Below are positions 1 to 11,700 of a DNA stretch of 64,000 nt, piece after piece; position 1 is the stretch's first letter, and each line of letters starts with the position of its first letter. The stretch covers positions 83,432,408 to 83,496,407 of the forward strand of contig OX377202.1 of NCBI GenBank assembly GCA_947396885.1, written 5' to 3'. The notes under the pieces are model-generated. The model ran no database searches and was not told where the DNA came from. It worked only from the letters and a program-made list of their open reading frames with translations. This stretch comes from Heligmosomoides polygyrus polygyrus (lineage: Eukaryota > Nematoda > Chromadorea > Rhabditida > Heligmosomidae). Both the position numbers and the translations under genes were made by a program.

Positions 1-3000
1 TGACTTCTGTTTTATGTTGGTTGTCGAAGCCTTGCGGTGAGATTGGAGCAGAAGATATCTGGATCGAGTTAGAGACTGCGCCAAAAATCTTAATAAATCT
101 CGGTGTTTCACGACTTAAGCCAAGGTTATTTTTTAACAGCTTTGTGGCTGGGGTTGTAAGGATTCTGGGACCATTCAGAGGGTGTGTGATCACTTTTTTG
201 GAAATCCTTTTTAGTGAACATGTATCATTCCTCCTCTTTTAGGTCGATATTCCGCGTCTTTGACTGCTTTGCCGCCAGTCAGGTTGCTATTCCGGCTTCC
301 GGAGAAATATCCCTCGGTGCAGCCCGAACTGGAGCTAGAATGCGAATGGATGGACGACCGCATGGTTAGTGTGTTGAATATCTCAGTTCAGCTAATCAAA
401 AGAGCCGCTGAACTATGGTAGAGAATTTTGGGTTGAAAACTAGTATTAAGAGGGAATCAGGAAAAAACAGTCAAGCTTTAAATGTCGAGTTCCAATTCTT
501 ATACGATTTTGAGTTTAATCTTAGTTTGGGGACTTTATGGTATTCTGTCCCACCACTTGCCTAAATTTGTTCAAATGTCTGGTGGGTGTTTCATTTTGTG
601 AGGGGGCTCGGACAATTTTGGAAAGGAGGTAGTAGATCATACAAGAAGGAAAGCAGCTGCACCGCAAGCACGGGATCTAGCTGCTGTCGTACTTTACTGA
701 TGTTAGAGCAGGTTCGGTTAACCGAGCAATAGCGAACGTTAGGTAGCTGCTGGTTAAGCTTCCCAGTAAGTAAACAAAATCGTCCTAATGGTTATAATCT
801 ATCGAGTATCTTTTGCTTTGCTACAGATGACCTTTTGACATGGGGATGAATATGAGAGCCGTTGCGTGGGATAGGCACTGAATAAAGAATGTCGTTGTCA
901 GTTGGGCCGTTAAGCCCTTACCAGTGCATGTAATGGCACACCGTCAAGAGAAGGTACCCAGAGGTCGGATTCATCAGCGAATTATATAAATTTAACAGAG
1001 AATTCATAGCGGAAAACCCAGATAACGCAGCTTACCAAGCGATATGGTGAGCGATAAGCCACGTTATCTGAGTTTTCCACTGTGAATTCTCTGTTAAAGT
1101 TATGTAAGTCGGTGATGAATCCGACCCCAGAACGCGCATATTACTAGGTGGGTCTTTGAGTTGATGTAAATTTGCACTACGATTTTGCTTCAAAGTTCAA
1201 TTTTTCAATCTTTGTTTTTCTTCGATACGTTTCTGACGTATTTCCTGCATGGACAAGAACCGTAGCTAGAAATCCAGGGCATGACCTGGCCCGCCACTTA
1301 ATCTGCTCGAAAAGTGCCGTTTTTTATTTGAGTTGTGCTAGAGGCTTAAAGTCTGAAAAAATAACAAGATCCATTGCTCAAGATATTGATATTGATATTA
1401 AGATAGAGTTCCTGAGGGACTCACTACACATAAAACAGAGTTATTGTCTCTGCTCTGTTTCTTAATCATTGCGTTTCAGATTGAAGTCACCCTGTCGAAA
1501 CTGAAGGAATTATGCGACGAAAATCTTGGAATGAGCGTTCTGTTCTTCTGCTGCGAAACCATTGTTGAAGTCGTAAAGAGCGAAATCGCCGCCTTAAATG
1601 AGATTTGCCTCGACAACGTGCCTTATGGAAGGAAAAATGTGAGTTGAAATAGGTTGACATGCTCGGCTGGTGAAACATACTCAGCTTAGCGTGATGTAAG
1701 GTTGCGACGACAGATGAGAACAAATATCAGAGACCAGTTCATCTCTGAACGTTAGAGCACTACATGTTCATAGTTCTGTGCCACTTAACGAGCTTATGCA
1801 GGATCCTCCACCCCTTTAACTGATAGGAAATTTTCTCGCTTGGATGAGGATAGTTGACCCTAGGAGATTGTTACTTGAGTGTTGTTAAAATAGCCAACGA
1901 AACATGAAAGGTCCGCAATGTGATTCATTTCTTAGAACATCAAAGGACATGACCTAGTTCGGCAGGTTGCAGACTCCAGTGTCCAGTCCGACGATCTTAT
2001 TTTCCAGTCGGGCTGTTACGACTGTGAGGTAGGTGCTAAGCTCAGCCACTTCACCACCTGCCTTACAGACCTTTAGTGCTTCAGATTTGCTTCCAAAATA
2101 AAATGGGTCTTCACTGCGTCCGGTTCAGACCATGCATGCACGTGTTCTGCAAGGAGTGTGTTGCTTGCTTCTTCGCGGAACGGCTTAACAATGTGGAGGT
2201 AACACTGTTTGTGAGATTGGTGTTATAGTGTAGGATTTGTATTTTTACTCCGTCGTTAAAAATTCATTTTTAAATCAAACTTGAAACTTTCCTGCTGAAC
2301 GAGAACGTCCTTCAAATAAAATACGCCTTGTGAAAAATCCAAATAAATTTCTGGTTTGTGAAAGTTATCCAAAGTCTAAAGTGCCCGTGTAGCGCACTCG
2401 GAGGGGCGCCTGCTGTCGCACATATTCGATTCCAGGTCATTGTTTAGCACCTTCGGCCCATGCTAGCCAAGCCTCCCATCCCTCCGGAGTCTATTAATTG
2501 CTGCCAGACTTGTCTAGGAAAGATGAAGCACTGACTTGTCCATCAGCTAATCACCACAATTCTTTAAGCAAAACACGCATATGGATTTGTTTATATATTA
2601 TCATAGTTGATTGCTCTCATGAAATCTCATTGAAGCAGAATGCCTGTAGCGCATCTTCCAGGATTGACCAACGACTTCCTTAATCCCTTTACTTTAGAGT
2701 GCAGAAGAACGCAAGATTTTAGATATCTTATAGTGAAGTTTCGAAAGAATTCTTATTCGTTTTCGGAAGGAATGTGTTGCATATTGCGGCTCAGAAACCT
2801 ACTAGCGAAAATTAGAACCTCCCAGATCAGATCTTATTATTAAGCAATGATCGTGGTGATATACTAACCAGTTTAATGCTGCGCGATCTCTTTTTAGGTG
2901 AGGGTGCTAGGTTGTCCAGCGTCTGACTGCAAATCGACCGCGTCTGAGCAGATGATCCGCAGCATTATCGGCGAGGTACGCATTGCTTTTACCGGCTCGC

Positions 3001-6000
3001 CATCGAGATACCTTAATTCGTACACGTTTCAAGGAGGAGTTCGAACGCTATGACAGGATACTGCTCGAGAAATCCCTTGGACAGATGTCAGATGTTGTGG
3101 TTTGTCCGCGCAAGTCATGCCAAAAACCAGTCCTAGTCAGTGAGAAGTGAGCTTGTTCATCAAGTATTGGTCACTCTGTTCTTGTCTGCAATTCATTTGA
3201 GAGAATCGGTTGAGTCTATACTGAACGCATTCGCTTAGGACACTCAATCTCGGTAGCTGTGGAGTATGTGGATATTCCTTTTGCGTGCTCTGTTTTCGTG
3301 CATATCATGGCGTGGACGATTGCAAGTTTAAAAGTGGTAAGAAAGTGTGGATTGCCCGTTATGAATATCGTGGCCAAGTTTTTCTTATTGCAGTTGATAA
3401 GCAGCGTATCATCGAAGAGTGGAATAAGGCTGACGAGAACGGTCGCGTTGAGATGGCTAAGCGGTTTGGAGGAGTGAAAAATCTGCAGGTATTTTATTGG
3501 TTTGTTCGCTATGAGAAGCTTCCTTTCAACGGTTGATCTCTAGAATCTTGTCAATACGATGCTTAACGAGGGTTGGATGGATGGGCACAGTAAACCTTGT
3601 CCACGATGCCGGGTTCGGATTGAGGTCAGTTTTCTGTTGACTATCGCTTTGATATTCTATAGCGTTGATCTACCTGCTATACATAGCAAATCGTATGAAG
3701 GTGCTGACCCTCTCCACACTCGAGGTTCTTACACTCTGCCTCATTTTGTGTGCTGCTGATTACCCATGTTGCTTCTGTCCATGATGGGCCCTTAATGTAG
3801 CGATTTTCGTAGAATCGCTGCAGAATGTCGTGATTTCGTGACGTAGCCAGTTACATGTATGAAGTCGTACTGGTGTTTCGTCAAATCACAATCGAAATCA
3901 TATCATTTTGTGTAGCTCTAACTATTTGCTCTTGCTCTCGTTATCTGTTGAGTTGATCCGTTTCCCTTTCTTCACCCACATGAAAAGGAGTTTCCGGAAG
4001 ACCTGGTTACTGGAGATCAGAGTTCGGTGTACGATCCTAACACGCATTTGTCGTATGGCTTCCTCGAGGAAAACAACCACCGACGCAAGCCAATAAGGTG
4101 GAATCGAGTATTTATTTATTTATTTATTCAATACGCCGCAAGACGGCGTGCGCCACCAGACAGTCAGCCATAAAGGAAGCACTCCAAGGTACCGAACACA
4201 AAAACCCAATAGTGAAGGTTTCAGTAGGAGAAAGGAAACAAACAAAAATAACATCGGAAAAGGAAGAGAGCATAATTAGATAGGACCCATTAAATCGGCT
4301 AGATAGAGGAAAGAGCGAAATGACAGAATCCTTCGTGACCAACAAAACAATAAGAAAGGCAGATTTCATAGCAGATGTTTCACTCCCCAGCACAGACTTG
4401 AAATCAGCTGAGAGGAGCTTTAATAGAAGAGCATTTTTCAATAGAAGGAATAACAATAGTGGGATATTAATATTTAAATCAATTATTTGTTTGAGAAAAA
4501 TTCGCGTATATGTAGCAGAACTGAAATGGACGGTGTAGGGGCGAGAACCAGCTAACATTCCAAGTTAAACATTGTATAATGTGCTTAGTCCATAGCTCTG
4601 AATACGAGTAAATCAGGCGCCCCTTCGAGCGTTTCAACCGTTTCGTCATCTTCAGAGGCCTAAAGATGGCTCGAAGTTTGCTCACTAGGATCCATCTCAC
4701 TCCTGGTTGTTTCAGGTGTTCTTTGATACATATCCTCAACTTTCTACTAGTCTCCACAATATATGTGTTACCACACTCATTGCATCGAAACTGATAAATT
4801 ACACCACTTTTTGAGCAATCGCCAGTTATAGTGCATGGAAAAAACGCAATTGTCTAATACGCACTTCCTGTCATAGAGTCTACTGCGCATAAGTTTTTTG
4901 ATGTTCTCGGAGGAAAGTGGTGATTATATTGTTAAGTAAATTCCATGCATGGTCAATAGAAAACAAAGAGATAAACGATAAATGACGGCGCTACTCAATC
5001 CCTTTTGGGATGCACCACGCATTTTACTTCTACGGGATGTCTGGAGACGAAATGCGTATTTGGCCATGTAATCATATGCATTAGCCGGTTGATGAACAAG
5101 TCAGTGCCTTATCCCTCCCTGACAAGTCTGGTACCAGTTCACGGACCCGATTTGATAAAAGGCTTGGTTGGCTTGAGCGGCAAATCCGAGCCAAGACCCC
5201 GGTACTGGGTGCACGCCACAGTCAGCGCCTCCTCCGACTGCGCTACATGAGAATAAAAAAAATTAGAGAACAAATGTTGAGCGGCCCAACAAATGTCAAG
5301 CGACTTTCTGAGCAACCTAATACATTGGTAAAGTCCCGAAAAAATTAGGCGGCATGGGGAAGGAACGGGGCATTTTGTATGTTTAACCTCCAATTCATAG
5401 TTTTCAAACCTATTTAGAAGCAAAACTGCAGATGGACATAAATACTCGGTAATAGCGAATGGAAATATTAGGTCAAAAGAAAAAGAAAAAACTGCGGTCG
5501 CCAGTCTTCGCTTGCTGTTTGGATCCTTTTTGGTCTGCGATGACAACAAGTGACAGTTTTGATTCGAACTGCAGAGCCTATGCGGTTATTTCATCAATAG
5601 CACAAAGTAAGACAGAACAAAACATTCCCTCTAAGCAGCAGATACCACATCGAACACATGTTTACACTCCTCTATCACTAAACTGTCAGGTTAAGTGATA
5701 TTAGCGCCCAAGCGGCTTGCAGAGGTACTTCCCTTTCTCGTATTTCAGTCGCATGTTTTCACTTCTTGGGTAAACTATGCTGTTGGACAAATCAAGGTTG
5801 GCGGTGGTGAGGGAAAACACTGTTTGAACAACCGTCACCACTACAGGCTTGGATTGCCTTCGTTTCTCTTTCATTGTCGACCACGCTGTGGTGATTGTGA
5901 TCTATCCCAGTCGGAGAAAGCACCACTAAAAAGGTGAAACAAGCATGAGCAGTGTGGTCTGTGCCGGCCAGGAAGTTTTAGGGAAAGATCCTCTCTCTCA

Positions 6001-6679
6001 TGGGATAGTTCAGCGTGTCGTTATTGTAGATTTGTTCACCTCCAATTTTGCCGCTGTTATGTAACTGACAGAGTGAACTGCCTCCCTTCCACTATTATCG
6101 ACTCAAATTTTGCTTTGTCGTTCCCAGTAAATAGCATTCAATCCAGCAGTAGTGATTTCCTCAATCGGCAGAGCAAGGGAAGCCAGGAAGGGGAGCAGTA
6201 GGGACGTACCTCTCTTCAGCCAGGCATAACCCATGTTCAGAACATTCCATTCTCTTTGGTATAGAATGCTTGTGTTCTAATTTCTTTAGTCCCAGCTTTT
6301 TTGCGGTCTCAATACTTTGACTTATAGAAAAATGAAGGATGCAACAAAATGCACTGCACGAAGTGTGAGGCGATGTTCTGCTGGTTATGTGATCGCATTC
6401 TCGACAAAAATAATCCGTATTCGCACTTCAACGAGGAAGGCGGGGTAGGTTCTTAAGTTCTGTCATGGCACGTTTAAATAGACTGTGCTTATTACCACAT
6501 TAAATTGCGAGAATTTTTAGGGAACTTGCGTAAATCGCCTCTTCGAAGGGATCGAGGTTTCTGACAGCGAGGACGAAGACTTCATTGTGCAGCGAAACTG
6601 GGCCGATCCGGTTGACGATGAAACTGATAGCGAAGTGGAATTCATATTCGTGGACGACGAGCACGTAGACTCAGATTGA
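1..6679 (+). CDS. RNF14: RNF14-like RBR E3 ubiquitin ligase (5' partial, 12 exons in window)
   Basis: Exons read as <1-102, 243-364, 1480-1638, 1987-2028, 2085-2198, 2898-2975, 3034-3146, 3239-3336, 3394-3488, 3544-3624, 6328-6444 and 6521-6679, all GT-AG and phase-consistent, giving about 425 residues (human RNF14 has 474). The first three exons form an RWD domain ('LTALPPVRLLFRLPEKYPS'). RING1 follows ('CEIC' across a splice, then 'CMHVFCKEC'), then the IBR ('CGVCGYSFCVLC') and RING2 ('CPRC', 'GCNKMHCTKC', 'FCWLC'). The last Cys of GCNKMHC is the expected catalytic residue that carries ubiquitin as a thioester. The tail is acidic, as in RNF14. In that family the enzyme acts on stalled-ribosome and DNA/RNA-protein adducts and on transcription factors; its role here is inferred. 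The 42-nt exon could instead start at 2008. The last long intron holds a Penelope relic and a SINE. The start codon lies left of the window. Confidence 0.9.
963..1126. mobile_element. Palindromic MITE (164 bp) in an RNF14 intron
   Basis: The whole segment is one imperfect palindrome. It starts GGTCGGATTCATCAGCG and ends in the reverse complement (CGGTGATGAATCCGACC), with arms of about 65 bp around a short AT-rich centre. CCAGA directly precedes and follows it (958-962 and 1127-1131), a plausible 5-bp target duplication. It has no coding capacity. The superfamily cannot be assigned. Confidence 0.8.
2385..2595 (+). mobile_element. tRNA-derived SINE copy (family S), diverged
   Basis: The head reads GTAGCGCACTCGGAGG (A-box-like), followed by CGATTCCAGGTC. 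Then comes the family body: '...CCATCCCTCCGGAGTCT', 'GCCAGACTTGTCTAGGAA' and 'CACTGACTTGTCCATC'. The tail is degraded. This is one of about a dozen copies in the window. Confidence 0.7.
4100..4560 (-). mobile_element. 3' end of a non-LTR retroposon, reverse orientation
   Basis: On the minus strand the segment ends in a short hairpin (GCCGTCTTGCGGC) followed by a (TAAA)n-type tail, seen as TTTATTTATTTATTTATT at 4111-4129 on the plus strand. The same hairpin-plus-tail arrangement ends the full-length element at 29.25 kb. The open frame over this stretch has no recognisable domain and is treated as non-coding 3' sequence. The 5' limit is uncertain. Confidence 0.5.
4570..4990 (-). pseudogene. Penelope-like element fragment with GIY-YIG endonuclease remnant
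   Basis: Minus-strand translation gives 'SGVIYQFRCNECGNTYIVET' followed by 'LRICIKEHL'. This is the beginning of the GIY-YIG nuclease fused to Penelope-type reverse transcriptases (GIY degraded to VIY, YIG to YIV). No reverse transcriptase part is present, so the copy is 5'-truncated. Downstream, on the element's own strand, lies CTCTGAAGATGACG, related to a motif at 30.4 kb. It lies in the last long intron of the RNF14 gene. Confidence 0.6.
4996..5252 (-). mobile_element. tRNA-derived SINE copy (family S), near full length
   Basis: Read on the minus strand it has the tRNA-like head (TGTAGCGCAGTCGGAGGAGG), the 'CGGATTTGCCGC' B-box region, 'TGGTACCAGACTTGTCAGGG' and the conserved tail 'TAGAAGTAAAATGCGTGGTG'. 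About 255 bp. One of the best-preserved copies. Confidence 0.8.
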
Positions 6680-8158
6680 TTTCTAGAGTTTCTTTCACTA
6701 TTTAGAACGGGGCTACTTTACTACTCTCCTTCCGCTTCGTGTGCAGCGCTAACACGAAAAAGTTGACGGAAAATCACTACATATTTGTCCAATGTTTTTG
6801 CTCAGCCACTACATATTTACCTAACGTTTTTCCTACTGTCGATAATTCTTTGCTCAGAACACTATTTAGCGCTTTGCTAAAAATGTTTTCAAACTCACTT
6901 GCCTTTAGCATTCTTTAGGTAAACGTGGCTGCTAGGATGTTTCATACGTAATATCATGACCAAATAGAACAGGTGTTTGGAGTGTTAGGTCCCGCGAACT
7001 CATATCTAGTTGGGCCGTTTCATGTCCTGCTTTAGGGGAAGCTTGACTACTTTGCGTTTCTAGAAGCATCAGCGTTTCACTCAGCTGTTTCCACGTAGCC
7101 TTTTCATTGTCTCATCAACGAAATCGATACCGATACCGATTGTTCTTATGTGCAGGACATAGTGCTAGAGTCTTACCTTCTCCCTACCGGGTTCTGAGCT
7201 CTTGTAGAATCGCTAAGGCGGGATTTATACCTCAGCCTCCTTCGCGTACGGCCATGTGAGGGCTGCCAATATTATTTAGGCGGCGCAGGTGGTCGATATC
7301 GTTAACTTCAAAACGCCGCTGCACTTGGCAATTAAAGTATAAATCCCGCTTAAAAATGCGTTCATGGTCTGCGATGGCAACAACTGGCCACTAGCGTGGC
7401 AGGTTATGGACGGAAACATAAGAAGACGACGAATACCGGCTAACTGGTGGCGCTTATGTGAAGAGTGATGCAAAGTTTGCTTGGAATTGAGAACGTACTG
7501 ATCCTTTACCTTTCATTATTACTTCAATTTGTATGGCAGTATAGCATGCTGGGTCACCATTCTGGCAACATTTCAAATCAGTCATTTGACAATCGTTATA
7601 AGGAGCAAGTCGGGTATCTGTCCTTTCTGAAACAAATTGTCATTCTAGTCCTATCTCATCTTATTCCTCCAGTACGGCTTCACAAGGCTTCACAATTTGC
7701 TTTCGATTATAGTTTGCTTGTACTATCCGTGTTTAGTAGGGGACTATTGTGGAAACTGAAATTCTCGGGGCATCCCTTGCCCTTCCTTTTGTTCCTTCCT
7801 ACATTGACCAAAGCTCCATCTATCCATCGTATTCTCATCTCAACATCCACTTTATTAACAAAAGACCTAGTCGTGATCTGCGCACTAATGACACTTTTGA
7901 GAGTAAGTGAAGCCCTTGAGGGGGAAATGTTTTCTGTGAAGCCCTTGAGGGGGAAATGTTTTCTGCTTGGTATTAGTGAAGGTTGCCCTTTACATCTCGA
8001 ATACTCTGCAAATTGCGTCGTTTTGGACGTCTCACTTGCTGCTGTATCTGTTCGTCAAATAAAGCTTTAGAGTTTGGAGCTCTTTATGATCTCAAACGTG
8101 TTTCTGTCGTTCTACCGGAAGAATCTAAAGCTGTTAAGTGTTTAATGAGACGCTTCAG
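6680..8158. other. Spacer between RNF14-like and PET100-like genes
   Basis: No convincing gene is seen. It contains a 13-bp inverted repeat (GCGGGATTTATAC near 7219-7231 and its complement at 7337-7349) flanking a 57-nt exon-like stretch (7280-7336) that reads '...NFKTPLHLAIK', like one ankyrin repeat, between good splice sites. It also has a perfect 29-bp tandem duplication (7908-7936 and 7937-7965). A 201-codon hydrophobic open frame at 7465-8070 shows no domain and is probably chance. Confidence 0.4.
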
Positions 8159-8163
8159 GAGTT

Positions 8164-8487
8164 ATGGGTGGGTGGAAGTTGGAAACTGGAAGATTCGCCA
8201 TGGCAGTGGCGTTTCCAGTCGTTGCTTTCTGGTTCTTCAACCAGCCGGCTCTATTTAAAGTGTTTGTGAGTTGTTGACGTTTTCTAACTCCAAGGCCTGC
8301 CTCATGGGTGATTTCATTCCAGATGAGGGGCTACAGGGTTCCTGACAGCCGAGAAGGCGACGAAGAAATAGCTCGATTCAAGGAACAGCTTCTAGCGCAA
8401 AAACGCAAGGATGAGTACGAGTCGTTCCTCAGACAGCAGATGGCTTTTGAAGAAGCACGACGTCAAAGAGAGCAGCAGAAGGCTTAA
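8164..8487 (+). CDS. PET100: PET100-like cytochrome c oxidase assembly factor (2 exons)
   Basis: Exons 8164-8265 and 8323-8487 (phase 0) encode 88 residues. The N-terminus '[20 protein letters not shown]' and the following 'AFWFFNQP' align with the PET100 pattern 'M..KLE..R......FPV..FW..NQ', which is a mitochondrial-targeting/single transmembrane segment. A basic, charged helix follows ('[20 protein letters not shown]'), also as in PET100. The human protein is 73 residues and is needed for complex IV assembly in the inner mitochondrial membrane. A TTCAG acceptor lies 5 nt before the ATG (8154-8158), suggesting SL trans-splicing and supporting this start. The mdf-1 gene begins 290 bp downstream on the same strand, the spacing of a nematode operon or a closely packed pair. 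Identification rests on motif order over a short protein. Confidence 0.75.
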
Positions 8488-8766
8488 CCACCTGTTTCCA
8501 ATGTCTCATTTTGTTTGAAAGTTAGTGTTTGTTATTGCTAAAATGATGTCTAGATTTATGTCTCCGGTTTTGTCTATTGAATAGCATAGCGATTCCCGGA
8601 TTGTTTATTGGTTGCACTCATATTGGATGATGCTGCTCACTGTACATAAACGTTTAGTTTCCGTGTTTTCCACTTTATAAGTCGTTCGTCAGTCGTCTCG
8701 TACCGTTGAACTTCATCTCTCAGCTGCGCCACATACATTATTAGCTTCTAAAATAAGCGTTTTTAA

Positions 8767-8777
8767 GGAAAATAGCA
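8767..8777 (+). promoter_or_regulatory. Probable trans-splice acceptor for mdf-1
   Basis: TTTTTAAG ends at 8767, 10 nt before the ATG at 8778. An unpaired acceptor this close to a start codon is typical of SL-trans-spliced nematode messages. It is 280 bp after the PET100-like stop codon. Confidence 0.4.
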
Positions 8778-11700
8778 ATGTTCCGAAGGAAGGCGCCCTC
8801 TGATGATGACGAGGATGAGCCGTCGGAGGCCACTATTTTGTTGAATTCCAAGGTGACTTTTCGGAAACACTACATTTTACACTTCCTATTGCAGTGGTGA
8901 GCGCGAGGTAGCGTAGTCGAACCAGGTGCCGGTTCTCGAGTGCGCCCCAAGGGGGTTCTTGGTTCGGGGTTCGCCCATGCTAACCAAGTGTTCCCATGGT
9001 AGTCTGTGAATTGCAACCAACCCTGCCTAGGAAGGATAGAATGCATGTTCATCGGCTGGACACAGGAAGTAAGGGTAAATTACTCATTGATACTGTCTCC
9101 TTGATATTCATAGAAGTTAAGTGCATGGAGTTTCCTAAAAAGGACTGACTAAAAACGCGTGGCGCATCCTGAAGAGATTGATTGTCACTGGTCCTTACTG
9201 TTTTCTATTTTATTTACTTGCTTTATAGAGGCCTGCAGTGTAATTCATTGGTCAAATGCAACGTCAGCCACTATGGCAGTAGCTTCATCCGTTACTTATG
9301 CACTGATCTACGAAGTAAAACGTTATGTTTGACTCGTTGATTAGGATGGGGACAAGGAGTTATGAAAACAGATCACTTGTGGGCTTTCTGTGCCAATACT
9401 TCGATTAATCGTTGAAACAACGCGACTTAAACAACTTGCTAAATACCTTTGGAAGTTTTCACTAAGTTTTTGAAAAGTGTAGGCAAATGGCTGTCTGTCA
9501 GAGCGTTTCTCACTGTTATAGTGAAACTCCTTACTGGTAGTATGCGCATAGAAGTTTTGAACAACAAAAAAGAGCCTAGGTTGGTGTTTATCAGTTCCTT
9601 TATGGGGTTCGCTAGCATTCTACATCTGCATGTAGTATATATCAAGAGGGAGGTTGGAACCATACTTGCCCTACACAATGACTTACGACTGACTATCTCA
9701 GGGAGTTCCCATCGTTTTCACGAGGGAAGGATACCAGGTGACCTTGGTACTTTGGGATGAGATGTATACCACTGAATGCGACTTCGGACGCTGAATCTAA
9801 ATATCAGTACAATTTCTGCTAAACGCGTCTATAAACGGACATGAACCATTTTCAGTTTGGGTCCCTAGCCCTTTGTCAGCGCACGCAGTGCAGCAATCAC
9901 GAGAGAGCGAGCTTAGGTAGACTAGAAACCCTGCTGCTTGAGCATTGGATACCAGAGGGACGTGACAAGACAGAGTAGTTTGCGATTCGACTCCCCGATG
10001 ATCCAGGATTTTTGCGCCTTCTGAAAAAGATCTGCCATGATCAACCAAAGCTCTCTATGTGAAAGTCACGAAAACGGCCGTCAGAAAGGCCTCGTCGCCC
10101 TGCTCACAATTTCATATCGATATGGAGATCGGGTTTATTATGAACCGTTGCTATAAACGTGACAGGACAATCAGTGCGTTATACGGCCAACTTTGAAATA
10201 ACCCTACGAAATGTCTAGATCGCTGCTGGCAATACAAAAGATACGTCAGTGCAGCCGCTGTAAAAGCGGTGCTCTATGATTCCAGTATATGCGGTCTTCG
10301 TACTTGAGAGCAAACGAGCGCCGCTTTCAGTGAAACGATAGTGCAAGATTGCTTCATCCACCTAGTTTCCAAATGCTACAAAATTGCAAAAAATTCACTG
10401 TCTCCTTCGACACTTCCATTTTAAAAGGAACGAAAAGGTCTACACAGCTGACTAGTGTTTTCATCATCATCTTCCTCTACTGGCCATGTAGAGTCCACCT
10501 CTTCTGATTCAACATTGACACCTTCTTCGTCCTCCGCCTCGATGTTCCCGTATGGCGCATCTCGTATGATGGATGCGAAACTGCTGGTCATCTTCATCTC
10601 TTACCTGGTAGAAACGCGTGAATCATCGGAAAACCGAATTCCTCCAAGAGGCACGACAAAAGAACATTAATTATAACATAATTTGGAGTGTAGATAGGCA
10701 ATTTACTCCCTAACGGCAGCGTGGGTAAAAAATGGACTGAAAGTACGGGTGAGTAAGTGTCGCTCACTCGTACCTACAGTAATGTACCGTTGTCTACCGA
10801 AATTTTATAGACGGACCTCGTATAGGTGATTAACGCGTTAATGTCCCCTCTAAGCAATGTTTACACGAAGAGACTTTTTTCGCCTCGGGAGTCGTGAAAG
10901 CACAGTAATACCAATGAAATTGGTCTCCTTTCTGGCAACCTTTTCGTCACGATTTTACATAGAGGAAGCTGATCGTGGCCGATTTTTTTTGTCAAGTGCA
11001 AAAATGCTGTATCATCGTGGAGTCGTGCCGCAAACCATCCCGCCTTACGACGCCGTTCCTCTACCCACCGCACCATCACTCTGGGCCGCCACCGCCGTAT
11101 TCAGCCTACTTGAGCTCCCCCGTCATGATTGGTGCACTTTGCGAGCTGACAGAGCGCCAAGGAGCCAAACAGGCAGTGGTCAATAACTCCGTTCACAGAA
11201 ATGGAACACATGCTTGGCATAGGAGATCAAAGGCGTATCCCGTGATGTTCATCTCATCTCAAAGCGGCATGGTCACCTGGTATCCCTCACCGGTTGTATG
11301 AATCTTTTACCATTTCAAGGTTAACAGAGAGATGCTCGTTTTGCTCATGTGGGACCGGCAACGAATCGGTTCGTGTTGCAAGCGACAGCACTAGCCTCGT
11401 CCGATTGCGATATCACACGCCCAGTTTTCAACTACAGCATCATTCATTCATACTTTTCTCTTTCAGATGACGGCTGACTTCCGCAGAGCATTTCCTCTAC
11501 GCAGTGAATCTCATCTAAGGAGGCCAACTCCTTTAGCCGCGACACCGTCCTTGGCACAAATCTCGAAACGGCTAAATTTCGATGACAGCCTGAATACCTC
11601 TTCATGTACGTGGCGATCGGCAAAAAGCTATTAACTCCGCTGTTATTCATATGGGGAAATGATCACATTTCCTCTCTAATCCTTTACTCACTGTATGGTT

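Noticed and set aside
4124..4558. 144-codon minus-strand frame
   Set aside because: It coincides with the 3' end of a retroposon ending in a (TAAA)n tail and shows no domain.
7465..8070. 201-codon hydrophobic open frame upstream of PET100
   Set aside because: No start context, domain or codon bias; Leu-rich by T-rich composition; contains an internal 29-bp tandem duplication. Probably chance.
10420..10595. Acidic minus-strand frame ('EEVDSTWPVEEDDDENTS')
   Set aside because: 58 codons, low complexity, no splice partners found; it sits in the loop of an inverted repeat.
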